Part shown: positions 9,584 to 19,700 of the stretch, one piece after another
Position numbering within the stretch: the first letter of the stretch is position 1
Layout of the letters: each line of letters starts with the position of its first letter
Origin: Streptomyces sp. NBC_00083
GTDB taxonomy: Bacteria > Actinomycetota > Actinomycetes > Streptomycetales > Streptomycetaceae
Direction of reading: 5' to 3'
Assembly (NCBI RefSeq): GCF_026343295.1
Contig: NZ_JAPELY010000001.1
Location: 1,922,001-1,986,000, forward strand
DNA: 64,000 nt
The notes under the pieces: model-generated
What the model was told of the DNA's origin: nothing
The model's input: only the letters and a program-made list of their open reading frames with translations
The model's database searches: none
Position numbers and translations under genes: made by a program

Positions 9584-9957
9584 GTCACCCGTTCAACCCC
9601 CGCCGTGGTACGTGTAGTTGACCCTTCGGTCATCTCCGCCCGGATCCCGGCCGCGTAACCTCCCGTCGACGGGCCGGTCCGCCCGGCGCTCTCCGGCCGT
9701 ACGGCGTGCCGCGGCGCAGGTGGCGGGTGCCGGCCGGAGGAGCGCTCCGTACGCGCCGGCCCGCACCGGCGTGCGCGGCCCTGCGGGATCCGGCCAGAAG
9801 GCGCCCTTGCGCGCCCCGCCCGGCCCCCCGAATACTCCTGCGCAGCGCTTGTCAGGAGCACGGCCGGCGTCCTTCTGCGCTGCCGTCATCCTTGGCTGCG
9901 CCTCACGGGGTCCCCCCACTTCCACGGGCCCCTCAATTCCCCTCGGGAGGAAACGAA

Positions 9958-10863
9958 GTGAGGATCAAGCGCACCACCCCCACGTCCCCCTCAGGTCCGG
10001 CGAGACGCGCCAAGATCGGTGGCGTCGCCGTCGGGCTGCTCGCCGCCGTGGCCATCGCCGTACCCAACGCCGCTGCCGCCCCGGCCCACACGTTCGGCGC
10101 CGCCGCCCTGAACGCCGCGAGCGACGCCGTCCGTGGCGCCGACGTCGCGGGAACCGCCTGGAGCGTGGACAGCGCGACGGGGAAGGTCCAGCTCACCGCC
10201 GACTCGACCGTCTCGGCGGCGGACCTCGCCAGGATCAGACACGCGGCCGGAGCCAACGCGGACGCGATACGCGTCGAGCGGACCCCCGGCAAGTTCACCA
10301 AGCTGCTCTCCGGCGGCGACGCCATCTACACCACCAGCTGGCGCTGCTCCCTCGGCTTCAACGTCAAGAAGGGCTCCACGTACTACTTCCTGACGGCAGG
10401 TCACTGCACCGAGGGCTACCCGAACTACTACACCAACTCCTCGCACACGACGAGCATCGGCCCGACCGTGGGCACCAGCTTCCCGGGCAACGACTACGGG
10501 CTCGTGCAGTACACCAACACCTCGCTCGCGCACCCGAGCGCCGTGGGCAGCCAGACCATCACCAGCGCCGCCAACCCGACGGTCGGCCAGACGGTCACCC
10601 GGCGCGGCTCGACCACCGGAATCCACAGCGGCAAGGTCACCGCGCTCAACCAGACGGTCAACTACGGCAACGGCGACATCGTCTCCGGCCTCGTCAAGAC
10701 CACCGTGTGCGCCGAGCCCGGCGACTCCGGCGGCCCGCTCTACGCCGGTTCCACCGCGCTCGGACTCACCTCGGGCGGCAGCGGCAACTGCTCCTCCGGC
10801 GGCACCACGTTCTTCCAGCCCGTGGTCGAAGCCATGAACGCCTATGGCGTGACCCTCTTCTGA
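9958..10863 (+). CDS. Streptogrisin-type S1 serine protease
   Basis: A 301-residue secreted protease. GTG 9958 follows GGGAGG. The signal peptide (about 1-43) has an Arg-rich start and an AAAAPA end. A short propeptide runs to about 117, and the mature chymotrypsin-fold enzyme starts near [18 protein letters not shown]. The catalytic triad is visible: His149 (TAGHC), Asp179 (GNDYG) and Ser257 (GDSGGP). Paired cysteines match the streptogrisin pattern, and there is no C-terminal carbohydrate-binding extension. Role: extracellular protein digestion, often timed with aerial growth. The long propeptide and strong terminator are usual for this family. Confidence 0.95.
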   Translation: MRIKRTTPTSPSGPARRAKIGGVAVGLLAAVAIAVPNAAAAPAHTFGAAALNAASDAVRGADVAGTAWSVDSATGKVQLTADSTVSAADLARIRHAAGANADAIRVERTPGKFTKLLSGGDAIYTTSWRCSLGFNVKKGSTYYFLTAGHCTEGYPNYYTNSSHTTSIGPTVGTSFPGNDYGLVQYTNTSLAHPSAVGSQTITSAANPTVGQTVTRRGSTTGIHSGKVTALNQTVNYGNGDIVSGLVKTTVCAEPGDSGGPLYAGSTALGLTSGGSGNCSSGGTTFFQPVVEAMNAYGVTLF

Positions 10864-10894
10864 GGGCGTGACGTACGACGGCCCCCGCGGCCGG

Positions 10895-10923
10895 GCCCCC
10901 GTCCGGGAGAACCGGACGGGGGC
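10895..10923 (+). terminator. Terminator of the protease gene
   Basis: GCCCCCGTCCGG, five-base loop, CCGGACGGGGGC, then TTT; 32 bp after the stop codon. Confidence 0.85.
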
Positions 10924-11025
10924 TTTCCGTCTGGACGTGTTGCGCGGATTTGAGAGGATGTGCAAGGGGCGGAACGCTCGACGGGTCCGCCGGTGACCGG
11001 CGCCGGACACACGGGGTGAGACGCA

Positions 11026-11505
11026 TTGAAGCGCATCGGAGTGACCGGCCACCGCGACATCCCGCCCGACGCCCTGGAGGAGATCCGGGACAGGCTGCGC
11101 GCCGTGCTCTGCGGCCACGACGGCTCCCTCGAAGCGCTCTCCAGCCTCGCCACCGGTGCCGACCAGCTCTTCGCCACCATCGCCCTCGACTGCGGGGCCG
11201 CCCTCACGGTGGTGATCCCGAGCGGCGACTACGAGGCGGGCTTCGCCGACGCCGCCGAACTGGCCCGCTACCGGGGCCTGAAGCGCCGCGCCAGCCAGGA
11301 GGTGGCGCTCGGCTATCCGCACTCCACGGACGAGGCGTACTACGCGGCGGGCGCCTACATCGCGGACAACTGCGACCGCCTCGTCGCCGTGTGGGACGGC
11401 CTGCCGGCCCGCGGGCTCGGCGGCACCGGGGACATCGTGCAGTACGCCCGCAGCCTCGGCCGCCCGGTCACGGTCGTGTGGCGCGAGGGCAGCCGCAGGG
11501 GGTGA
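11026..11505 (+). CDS. SLOG-superfamily nucleotide-binding protein
   Basis: A 159-residue protein starting at TTG 11026 after GGGGTGAG. It opens with IGVTGHRDIPP, has LATGADQLFA in the middle and AVWDGLPARGLGGTGD near the end; these are the phosphate- and ligand-binding loops of the DprA/LOG-like Rossmann (SLOG) superfamily. LOG enzymes release cytokinin-type nucleobases, but SLOG proteins next to membrane effectors are predicted to sense or make nucleotide signals. The convergent neighbour 28 bp away is a SLATT-type membrane protein, exactly such an effector. No membrane segment is seen here. Family fairly sure; function inferred from families and context. Confidence 0.78.
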   Translation: MKRIGVTGHRDIPPDALEEIRDRLRAVLCGHDGSLEALSSLATGADQLFATIALDCGAALTVVIPSGDYEAGFADAAELARYRGLKRRASQEVALGYPHSTDEAYYAAGAYIADNCDRLVAVWDGLPARGLGGTGDIVQYARSLGRPVTVVWREGSRRG

Positions 11506-11533
11506 GCCGCGGGGGAAGAGCCGCCGGGCCGGG

Positions 11534-12454
11534 TCAGCTCCGCAGCCGGGCGAGCCAGTCGGTGTGCTGGGGCGAGACGACACGTTCGGTCTCGTACACG
11601 GCCTGCGGCCACTGCCGCTCGGTCACCATGTTCTCCATCGCCACGTGCATCTCCATGAGGTCCTGCTCCACCAGCGCGTGGGCCGATATCAACGGCTGAT
11701 GGCGCCGGATCTCGCTCCAGGCCAGACAGGCCGCCGCCGAGGCCGACAGCACGCCCGCGACGTTCACCCCCTGCGCGACGGAGAAGCTCCGCAACAGGGC
11801 GAGGACGAGCGCGAGGAGCGTCAGCAGGGTGATCGCCGTCGACCACAGCCGGGTCGCGCGCCGCGAGGTCTCCTGGCGGCGCCGGTACCAGTTGCGCTGC
11901 TCGATCAGCCGGTCCCGTACGTACGTCTCCTTGCGTACGGTGAACGACTTGGCCCGTAACTCCCGCATGCTCGGGGTGATCAGGGGCTGCGCGCCGTCCC
12001 CGTCGCGCGGGTCGCGCCAGCCCACCTTCCGCAGCTCCCGCAATCCCTCCTCGACCCGCGTGACGAACAGGGCGTCCGGGTCGGGGGAGCCCAGCTCGAA
12101 GGGGGTGCCGTGCACGGCGTAGCGCCAGCACATCGACTTGATGAACTCGGCGGCCGAGCGGTTGAGCTGCCAGTCGGACGTGGCGTGGCGCCGGGCCGCG
12201 CCGAAGCTCGCGAGCAGCACGCCCGCGTAGGCGAGCGCACTGAGCGCGCTGAACAGCTGGAAGTCCTTGCCGACGCGCACCTGCGGCAGCGCCGCCGCGA
12301 GCGCGCCCGTCACCAGGAGCGAGAGTTGCGTGCGGGTCAGTTTGACCGCCGACTGCCGGCGGCCGACCGCCAGCGTGTCCGCGTGGTGAAAGAGGCCCGG
12401 CAGATCCGCGTTCCGGAAGACCATGCTCTGCAGTGGGCCTGGAATCGCCGTCAC
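11534..12454 (-). CDS. SLATT-type (DUF4231) membrane protein
   Basis: A 306-residue protein with two helical-hairpin modules. Each has a pair of hydrophobic helices (about 44-60 and 68-85; then about 190-210 and 220-236) followed by a helical segment (DWQLNRSAAEFIKSMCWRY; later EQDLMEMHVAMENM). The central YVRDRLIEQRNWYRRR is typical of DUF4231/SLATT proteins, thought to form membrane pores controlled by a nucleotide-related partner. GTG 12454 follows GGGGGT; ATG 12424 is a second option. It is convergent with the SLOG gene. Activity as a suicide effector is inferred from family surveys, not shown here. Confidence 0.75.
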   Translation of the reverse strand: MTAIPGPLQSMVFRNADLPGLFHHADTLAVGRRQSAVKLTRTQLSLLVTGALAAALPQVRVGKDFQLFSALSALAYAGVLLASFGAARRHATSDWQLNRSAAEFIKSMCWRYAVHGTPFELGSPDPDALFVTRVEEGLRELRKVGWRDPRDGDGAQPLITPSMRELRAKSFTVRKETYVRDRLIEQRNWYRRRQETSRRATRLWSTAITLLTLLALVLALLRSFSVAQGVNVAGVLSASAAACLAWSEIRRHQPLISAHALVEQDLMEMHVAMENMVTERQWPQAVYETERVVSPQHTDWLARLRS

Positions 12455-12680
12455 GTGCACCCCCGTCTGCGATTGTTTTCTCCGTGCCGGTGGATGGCCG
12501 TGTGCGCCCCGTTTCGCGTGCCCCGTCCGCCGGTGGGGACGAGGGTAAAGTCGTCCCGCCGACACTGCAACGGGGCACAACTCGGCGCACGGGAGCGGCT
12601 GTTGACGGCCACGGCCCCCGCGGGGGGCGTGGCCGCGCGGGGCCCCTGCGGCGGGCGGACACGAAAGGGAAGGGTCTCGC

Positions 12681-13535
12681 GTGGTCGAGGACACCACCGT
12701 CACCGGCACCATGGAGTCGGCCGGGGACGGCGGCGCGCGGCCGGGGGCCGTTCCGGTGGGGGATCCGGCGGGGGATCCGGCCGCCCAGCTGCGCGCCCTC
12801 GGGGTCCCGGAGGGCGGCACCCTCCTCGTCCACGCCTCGCTGCGCGGCACCGGGCTGCGCGACGGCGTACTCCTCGACGCGCTGCGCACGGTGCTGGGGC
12901 CCTGGGGCACGCTGGTGGTCCCCGCGTTCACCCCGGAGAACTCCGACACCTCCCCGGCCCACCTCGCCCTCGTGGGCCGGGCGCCCGATCCGGCCGCCTT
13001 CCGCGCCGCGATGGCGCCGTTCGACCCGGACCGCACTCCGTGCCCGGGGATGGGCCGGCTCGCCGAACGGGTCAGGACCACCCCCGGCGCCGTCCGCAGC
13101 GACCACCCCCAGACCTCCTTCGCCGCGCTCGGTGCGCGGGCCGCGGAGTTCATGAAGGGGCACGCCCTCGACTGCCACTTCGGCGAGGACTCGCCCCTGC
13201 CCCGGCTGATCGCCGCCGACGCGCGGGTGCTCCTCGTCGACGTGGGGTTCGAGGTGTGCACCGCCTTCCACTACGCCGAATACCGGGTGTCGCCGCTCCC
13301 CGTGCGTACGTACCGGGCGGTGATCAGGGACGAGAGGGGCGCGGCCGGCTGGTTCACCTATCAGGACGCCGCGCTCGACGACGGCGACTTCGCCCGGATC
13401 GGCGCGGACTTCCCGGCCCGGCACGTGCGCCGCGGCGCCCTGGGGCGGGGCGGGGCCCTGCTCTTCCCCATCCGGGCGGCGGTCGACCACGCGGCGGCCT
13501 GGATGGCCGCCAACCGGCCCGACCCCGCCTTCTGA
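12681..13535 (+). CDS. AAC(3)-family aminoglycoside N-acetyltransferase-like protein
   Basis: A 284-residue protein starting at GTG 12681 after AAAGGGAAGGG. It has the antibiotic_NAT fold signature: LLVHASLRGTG, GTLVVPAFT, SDHPQTSFAALG (His thought to be catalytic in the family) and VLLVDVGFEVCTAFHYAEY. These enzymes move acetyl from acetyl-CoA to the 3-amino group of aminoglycosides, although many Streptomyces chromosomal members have other or unknown substrates. The first 30 residues form a disordered Gly/Pro-rich extension. No aminoglycoside gene cluster is nearby, so resistance is not implied by context. Confidence 0.87.
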   Translation: MVEDTTVTGTMESAGDGGARPGAVPVGDPAGDPAAQLRALGVPEGGTLLVHASLRGTGLRDGVLLDALRTVLGPWGTLVVPAFTPENSDTSPAHLALVGRAPDPAAFRAAMAPFDPDRTPCPGMGRLAERVRTTPGAVRSDHPQTSFAALGARAAEFMKGHALDCHFGEDSPLPRLIAADARVLLVDVGFEVCTAFHYAEYRVSPLPVRTYRAVIRDERGAAGWFTYQDAALDDGDFARIGADFPARHVRRGALGRGGALLFPIRAAVDHAAAWMAANRPDPAF

Positions 13536-13627
13536 CCCCGCCCTGACCGTACCGGGGGCTCCCTCTGGGCGTGAAGCGGAGTTACCGTCGAAGGACACGC
13601 TCGATTCGCCCACCCTTGGGGGCCGTG

Positions 13628-14563
13628 ATGGTCGAGGCACTCGTGACGGCGGGCATCGCCGCCGGCTCCGCAGGCGTCGTCTATCTGCTGGCGGCGGCCC
13701 GGGTCGTCAAGCAGTACGAGCGGGGAGTGGTGCTGCGGCTGGGCCGGCTGAAGGCCTCGGTGCGCGGGCCGGGGCTGACGATGATCGTTCCCTTCGTCGA
13801 CCGCCTGCGCAAAGTGAACATGCAGATCGTGACGATGCCGGTGCCCGCACAGGACGGCATCACCCGGGACAACGTCACGGTCCGGGTGGACGCGGTGATC
13901 TACTTCAAGGTCATCGAACCGACGGACGCGGTCATCCAGGTCGAGGACTACCAGTTCGCGGTCGCGCAGATGGCACAGACCTCGCTGCGCTCGATCATCG
14001 GCAAGAGCGATCTGGACGACCTCCTGTCGAACAGGGAGAAGCTCAACCAGGGGCTTGAGCTGATGATCGACAGCCCGGCCATCGGCTGGGGCGTACAGAT
14101 CGACCGCGTCGAGATCAAGGACGTGTCGCTGCCGGAGACGATGAAGCGCTCGATGGCCCGCCAGGCGGAGGCCGACCGTGAGCGGCGCGCCCGGGTCATC
14201 AACGCCGACGCCGAGCTCCAGGCGTCGAAGAAGCTGGCCGAGGCGGCCGGGGTGATGTCGCAGGAGCCGGCCGCGCTCCAGCTGCGCCTGCTGCAGACGG
14301 TGGTGGCGGTGGCCGCGGAGAAGAACTCCACCCTGGTGCTGCCGTTCCCGGTGGAGCTCCTGAGGTTCCTGGAACGCGCCGCCCAGCAGGCGCCGCCCGC
14401 GCCGGGAGAGGCACCGCCCGCACCTCCCACGCCGTCCGCGCCCGCCGCCACGCCGCCCGCGCCCGCCGTGCCTCCCGGGCCGCCGGCCGCGACGGAGATC
14501 CCCCCGGCGCAGGCGCATTCCGAGATCGTGGGCGAGGAGGACACCCCGCCGAGGGACCTGTGA
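13628..14563 (+). CDS. SPFH/band 7 (slipin/stomatin-like) membrane protein
   Basis: A 311-residue protein with one N-terminal membrane helix (about 5-25), then the SPFH core: VVKQYERGVVLRLGRL, GPGLTMIVPFVDRL, VPAQDGITRDNVTVRVDAVIYFKV and LNQGLELMIDSPAIGWGVQIDRVEIKDVSLPETMKRSM. A coiled-coil region follows, then a Pro/Ala-rich acidic tail after about 255. Slipins form membrane-associated oligomers and usually pair with an NfeD-like protein, which is not present here. ATG 13628 directly follows a GTG that could also serve. Probable role in membrane organisation or protease regulation. Confidence 0.9.
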   Translation: MVEALVTAGIAAGSAGVVYLLAAARVVKQYERGVVLRLGRLKASVRGPGLTMIVPFVDRLRKVNMQIVTMPVPAQDGITRDNVTVRVDAVIYFKVIEPTDAVIQVEDYQFAVAQMAQTSLRSIIGKSDLDDLLSNREKLNQGLELMIDSPAIGWGVQIDRVEIKDVSLPETMKRSMARQAEADRERRARVINADAELQASKKLAEAAGVMSQEPAALQLRLLQTVVAVAAEKNSTLVLPFPVELLRFLERAAQQAPPAPGEAPPAPPTPSAPAATPPAPAVPPGPPAATEIPPAQAHSEIVGEEDTPPRDL

Positions 14564-14596
14564 AGGGGGCTCAGGTGCGGCGGAGGCGCATGGGGC

Positions 14597-15664
14597 TCAC
14601 GCGCCGACCGGACGTTCGCCGAGGTCGCCGCCGGCGCCCGACGAACGGCCGGTGCCCACCGGCCGCTCGTCGCGGTCGCGGTTCAGGCCGGCCAGGACCA
14701 CGGTGATGACGGCGCCGGCCACCGCCCAGATCGAGAGCACCAGGAGCGGTCCTGTGACCGCCTCGCCCCTGAAGTACGCGATGGAGCGCGCCGACCATGT
14801 GCCGGCCCCGGGCGGCAGGCCCGGTCCGATCGTCCGCCAGAACGGCGGGAGCAGCGGATACGGGTAGGCGCCGCCCGCGCTCGGATTGCCGAGGACGACG
14901 ATGACCAGGATCGCGAGGCCGATGCCGACGACACCGGCGAGCCCCTGGAAGGCGAGGGTCGTGGCGCCCACCGCGAACACGACGAGCGCGCCGAGCCCGG
15001 CCAGGCCGAGGTAGCTGCCCGGCAGCGCGTCGAGCACCGGCCCGATGATGAGCGAGCCGAGCAGCCCCGCGGCGATCGAGTACACCGCGAGCACCGCGAG
15101 CCGGATCAGCGCGCGATGGGTGTTGGCCGGCCGGGCACCCGCGCTGATCGCCAGGATCGCGGCACACAGATAGCCGCCCACGCACCAGCCGACGACGAGG
15201 TAGAACGCGGACAGCGTGCGCGAGTCGCCCTCGGCGGCGGGGGCGACGTCGATCACCTTGACGGTGCGCTGCTGCGCCTTCTCGGCCGCCGTCGTGATCG
15301 CCTCCACGGCCTGCGCGAGCGAGGCCCCGCCGCCGCTCGCGACGAGCAGCCGGTCGGTGGTGGACCGGGGGTCGACCAGGAGCGCCCCGTCGACGCTGCG
15401 GTCGCGCAGCTGCCGCATGGCGTCGGCCTCGTTCTTGGCCGTGCGGACGTCCAGCGGGTCGCCGGGCAGTGAGCCGAGGCGCTGGGTGAGCTGTCCGCTG
15501 ATCTGCTGGGGCGCGACCACGGCGAAGGGGATGTCCTTCGGCTTGGGGTGGTGGAACGCGCCGGCGTAGGACGCGATGAAGGCGACCATCAGTCCCAGTA
15601 CGCCGATGACCAGCAGGGCGGCCCGCACGGTGACGGCGTTCTTCACCTCGTCGACGAAAGTCAT
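14597..15664 (-). CDS. DUF3533/ABC-2-type multi-pass membrane protein
   Basis: A 355-residue membrane protein. ATG 15664 follows GTGGGGGC. The topology is one N-terminal helix (about 15-35), an extracytoplasmic domain of about 140 residues (starting FAVVAPQQISGQLTQRLGSLP), then a block of five to six helices from about 165 to 325. This is the layout of YhgE/Pip-like and DUF3533 proteins, related to ABC-2 permeases but with no ATPase gene beside it. A Gly/Arg-rich cytoplasmic tail ends the protein. Function unknown, possibly export or envelope maintenance. Confidence 0.75.
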   Translation of the reverse strand: MTFVDEVKNAVTVRAALLVIGVLGLMVAFIASYAGAFHHPKPKDIPFAVVAPQQISGQLTQRLGSLPGDPLDVRTAKNEADAMRQLRDRSVDGALLVDPRSTTDRLLVASGGGASLAQAVEAITTAAEKAQQRTVKVIDVAPAAEGDSRTLSAFYLVVGWCVGGYLCAAILAISAGARPANTHRALIRLAVLAVYSIAAGLLGSLIIGPVLDALPGSYLGLAGLGALVVFAVGATTLAFQGLAGVVGIGLAILVIVVLGNPSAGGAYPYPLLPPFWRTIGPGLPPGAGTWSARSIAYFRGEAVTGPLLVLSIWAVAGAVITVVLAGLNRDRDERPVGTGRSSGAGGDLGERPVGA

Positions 15665-15828
15665 GCCCCCACGCTCGGCCGCGCCGTGCCCGCGCGCAGT
15701 CGGGGCGGGGCCGAACGGATGAGCCGGGCCGTCCGGCTGTCGGGCCGGCCCGTGCGCTGCCAGGCTTGGGGGAAACAGGCCCTCGGGACCGCTGTTCCGA
15801 GGCGTGGCAGCACGTGACAGGAGCACCC

Positions 15829-16617
15829 ATGCTGACCTCCACACAGGTACCGGGCGGGCTGAACTGGCTCGACCTGGGCACCCCCGACATCGACGCGGCC
15901 GTCGCCTTCTACACCGGCCTGTTCGGCTGGGGGTTCGAGTCCGCGGGGCCGGAGGCCGGGGGCTACGGCTTCCTGCGGAAGGACGGCAGGACCGTCGGCG
16001 CGGTCGGCCCGCTGACCGAGGAGGGCGCGAACCCGGCCTGGACGGTGTACTTCCGCACCGTGGACGCCGACGCCACCGCCAAGGCCGTCGAGCAGGCTGG
16101 CGGCACGGTCCGCTTCCCGCCGATGGAGGTCTTCTCGGCAGGCCGGATGGCGGGGTTCACCGACCCGGCGGGCGCCGATTTCGCGGTGTGGCAGCCCGGG
16201 GACACCGACGGCATCGAGCTCGTCAACGACCCCGGCAGCGTCAGCTGGATCGAGCTCTACACCACCGACGCGGCCGCGGTGAAGGCGTTCTACGGTTCGG
16301 TCCTGGCGTGGGAGACCCGTGACATGCCCATGGACGCGGGCGTCGACTACTCGATCGCCGGGCCCGCCGGGGGCGGCGAGCGGACCATGCACGGCGGCAT
16401 CATGCAGCTGCCCCAGGAGAACCTGGACGCCGGGTCGACCTCCGAATGGCACCCCTACTTCGAGGTCGAGGACTGCGATGCCGCGGTGGCCGCCGCCCGT
16501 GAACTCGGCGCGACCGTGATCATTGGAGCCATGGAGACCCCGGGCGCGGGCCGCATCGCGATGATGCTCGACCCGTTCGGCGCCCCCTTCGCGGTGATCA
16601 AGAGCGCCACGTACTGA
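15829..16617 (+). CDS. VOC-family protein with two glyoxalase-like domains
   Basis: A 262-residue protein with two VOC (glyoxalase/bleomycin resistance) modules: residues about 8-125 (LNWLDLGTPDIDAAVAFYTGLFGW ... GRMAGFTDPAGADFAVWQPG) and 135-255 (VSWIELYTTDAAAVKAFYGSVLAW ... GRIAMMLDPFGAPFAVIK). ATG 15829 follows ACAGGAG. The two modules form one cavity that may bind a metal; His/Glu ligands are only partly conserved, so metal binding is uncertain. Similar actinobacterial proteins are annotated as hydrolases or antigen Cfp30B-like. Substrate unknown. Confidence 0.85.
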   Translation: MLTSTQVPGGLNWLDLGTPDIDAAVAFYTGLFGWGFESAGPEAGGYGFLRKDGRTVGAVGPLTEEGANPAWTVYFRTVDADATAKAVEQAGGTVRFPPMEVFSAGRMAGFTDPAGADFAVWQPGDTDGIELVNDPGSVSWIELYTTDAAAVKAFYGSVLAWETRDMPMDAGVDYSIAGPAGGGERTMHGGIMQLPQENLDAGSTSEWHPYFEVEDCDAAVAAARELGATVIIGAMETPGAGRIAMMLDPFGAPFAVIKSATY

Positions 16618-16646
16618 CCTCTGCGGCCCCCTGCCCTTCCGCGCGG

Positions 16647-16680
16647 CGGCCACCGGCCGGAGCGCTCCGGCCGGTGGCCG
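16647..16680 (+). terminator. Perfect 34-bp palindromic terminator
   Basis: CGGCCACCGGCCGGAGC and its exact complement meet at the centre, giving a 15-17 bp GC stem 29 bp after the VOC gene. It also insulates the SOS promoter that follows immediately. Confidence 0.8.
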
Positions 16681-16691
16681 TTCGAACGTGT

Positions 16692-16705
16692 CGCACGTAC
16701 GTTCG
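16692..16705 (+). promoter_or_regulatory. Putative LexA (SOS) box of dnaE2
   Basis: CGCACGTACGTTCG matches the actinobacterial SOS box CGAAC-N4-GTTCG with one mismatch in the left half, and is flanked by a second TTCGAACG half-site (16681-16688). It lies about 60 bp before dnaE2, where DNA-damage induction is expected from known actinobacterial LexA regulons. Confidence 0.65.
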
Positions 16706-16762
16706 AAACTGGTCTATGGTGGAAGGGAGGGGGAGGTGAGAACGGATCGGTAGGAGGTGCGG

Positions 16763-19700
16763 ATGCCCGGCTTCACGCATCTGCACACCGTTTCCGGGTT
16801 CTCCCTGCGGTACGGGGCCTCCCACCCGGAGCGGCTGGCCGAACGCGCCGTCGACCGCGGCATGGACGCCCTCGCGCTGACCGACCGGGACACCCTCGCG
16901 GGCGCGGTCCGCTTCGCGAAGGCCTGCGCCAAGGCGGGGATCCGGCCGCTGTTCGGAGTCGACCTCGCCGTGCCCGAACACCTCGGGGACCCGGCCCGCA
17001 CCCGGGGCCAGGCGCGGCGCACCCCCGTCCGGGGCGGCGCCTTCGTCGACGAATCCGCTCCCCGCGTCACCTTCCTCGCCCGGGACGGCGCGGCCGGCTG
17101 GGCCGAGCTGTGCCGCCTGGTCGGCGCCGCCCACACCGCCGGGGGCCGCCCGCTCCTGACCCACGCCGACCTGCCCGCCCAGGGGCTCACCGTGCTGCTC
17201 GGCCCGGCCTCCGAGATCGGCCGCGCGCTCGGCGCGGGCCGCCCCGACCGGGCCGCGAAACTCCTCGCGCCCTGGCGGGAGCTCTATGGCGACGCGCTCC
17301 GCCTCGAAGCCGTCCACCACGGGCTGCGGGGGACCGGCCCCGGCTCGCTGCGGCTCGCCGCGCGCACCGTCGGCTTCGCCGCCGACCAGGGCGTACGGGC
17401 CGTCCTGACCAACGCCGCGCGCTACGCCGATCCCGGCCAGGGCCAGGTCGCCGACGTGCTCGACGCGGCGCGGCGGCTGGTGCCGGTGCGGCCGCCGTTC
17501 GACAGCGGCGAGCGCTGGCTCAAGGACCCGGACGCCATGTTCAAGATCGCGGAGCGGGTCGCCGAGGCGGCCGGCTGGCGGCGCGACGTGGCCCACCGGC
17601 TGCTCGCCATGACCGAGGAGACCGCCGCCGAGTGCCTCGTCGACCCCCAGGACGACCTCGGCATCAAGACCTTCGCCTACTTCCCCGAGCCGCACCTGGT
17701 CGGCGCGGCCGACCGCACCCCGCAGCGCGTCCTCGCCTCGCGGGCCGCCGCCGGCATGGTGCTGCGCGGCTACGCCGGCCGGCGCGGGTACTGGGAGCGG
17801 ATGCACCACGAGCTGGACATCATCGCGCACTGGGGCTTCGCCTCGTACTTCCTCACCGTCGCCCAAGTCGTCGACGACGTAAGGGAGATGGACATCCGGG
17901 TGGCGGCGCGCGGCTCCGGCGCGGGCTCGCTCGTCAACCACCTCCTCGGCATCGCCCACGCCGACCCCGTCGAGAACGGGCTCCTGATGGAGCGCTTCCT
18001 GTCCAAGCAGCGGCCCGTGCTGCCCGACATCGACATCGACGTGGAGTCCGCCCGCCGGCTCGACGTCTACCGCGCGATCATCGACCGCTTCGGCACCGAG
18101 CGCGTCGCCACCGTCTCCATGCCCGAGACCTACCGGGTGCGGCACGCCGTCCGGGACGTGGGCGCCGCCCTGTCCATGGACCCGGCCGTCATCGACACGA
18201 TCGCCAAGTCCTTCCCGCACATCCGGGCCCGCGACGCCCGCACCGCCCTGAGGGAACTCCCCGAACTGCGCTCCCTGGCGGGGGAGATGGAGAAGTACGG
18301 CAAACTCTGGGAGCTCGTCGAAGCCCTGGACGCCCTGCCGCGCGGCATCGCCATGCACCCGTGCGGCGTGCTCCTCTCGGACGCCTCGCTGCTGCGCCGC
18401 ACCCCGGTGGTGCCCACCAGCGGCGACGGGTTCCCGATGTCCCAGTTCGACAAGGAGGACGTGGAGGACCTCGGCCTGCTCAAGCTGGACGTCCTGGGGG
18501 TGCGGATGCAGTCCGCGATGGCCCACGCGGTCACCGAGATCGGCCGGGCCACCGGCGAGAGGCTCGACCTCGACGACCCGGCGCAGGTCCCGCCGGGCGA
18601 CGCGAAGACCTATCAACTCATCGCCTCCACCGAGACGTTGGGCTGCTTCCAGATCGAGTCTCCCGGCCAGCGCGACCTGGTCGGGCGGCTCCAGCCGTCG
18701 ACCTTCCACGACCTCGTCGTCGACATCTCGCTGTTCCGGCCCGGCCCGGTCGCCGCCGACATGGTGCGCCCCTTCATCGAGGCCCGGCACGGGCGGGCCC
18801 CGGCCCGCTTCCCGCACCCCGACCTCGCCGACGCGCTGCGCGACACCTACGGCGTGGTCGTCTTCCACGAGCAGATCATCGAGATCGTGAACATCATGAC
18901 CGGCTGCGGCAGGGGCGAGGCCGACCGGGTGCGGCGCGGGCTGTCCGACCCTCAGTCGCAGGCGCGCATCAAGGTCTGGTTCGCCCAGCTCGCCCGGGAG
19001 CGCGGCTACACCCCCGAGGTGATCGCCCGCACCTGGGAGATCGTCGAGGCCTTCGGCTCGTACGGCTTCTGCAAGGCGCACGCCGTCGCCTTCGCGGTGC
19101 CGACCTACCAGTCGGCCTGGCTCAAGGCGCACCACCCGGCCGCCTTCTACGCCGGGCTGCTCACCCACGACCCCGGTATGTACCCGAAGCGGCTGCTGCT
19201 CGCGGACGCCCGGCGGCGCGGGGTGCCGATCCTGCCGGTGGACGTGAACCGGTCGTCGGTCGCCCACACAATCGAACTGGTGTCCGGTACGTGGGGGGTG
19301 CGGCTCGCGCTCTGCGACGTCCACGGCATCAGCGAGGCCGAGAGCGCCCGCATCGAGGCCGGCCGCCCCTACGCCTCACTGCGCGACTTCTGGCAGCGGG
19401 CCAGGCCCGGCCGCCCCGTCGCCGAACGGCTCGCCCGGATCGGCGCGCTCGACGCGTTCGGCGGCAACCGGCGCGACCTGCTGCTCCACCTCGCCGAACT
19501 CCACGGCACGCGCCACGCCGCGGGTGGCCAACTCCCGCTGGACGGAGGCACCTTGACGGCCGGAGCCGGCCTGCCCGACCTGGACGAGGCGGAACGGCTC
19601 AGCGCCGAACTGGGCGTCCTCGGCATGGACACCTCCCGCCATCTGATGGAGGACCACACCGCCTTCCTGCGCGAACTCGGCGTCGTCTCCGCCAAGCGGC

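Larger units (their letters stand above)
8941..9957. other. Gene-poor 1-kb region with long hairpins
   Basis: Several open frames exist on both strands, but none has a ribosome binding site, a domain or sensible composition. Two long inverted repeats lie inside (9452-9498 and 9517-9583). The left part (8941-9150) is AT-richer and should hold the sflA promoter; the right end leads into the protease gene. Confidence 0.5.

Noticed and set aside
9156..9617. 153-residue open frame in the gene-poor region
   Set aside because: No RBS, no domain, Pro/Arg-rich, and it runs through both long hairpins.
16709..16723. DasR-like half-site (ACTGGTCTA) before dnaE2
   Set aside because: Only one half matches the dre consensus; the LexA-like site explains the palindromic character better.
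16598..19324. 908-residue open frame antisense to dnaE2
   Set aside because: Low-complexity Gly/Ala/Val/Glu-rich composition, no RBS, and it mirrors the well-supported dnaE2 frame; a codon-bias shadow.
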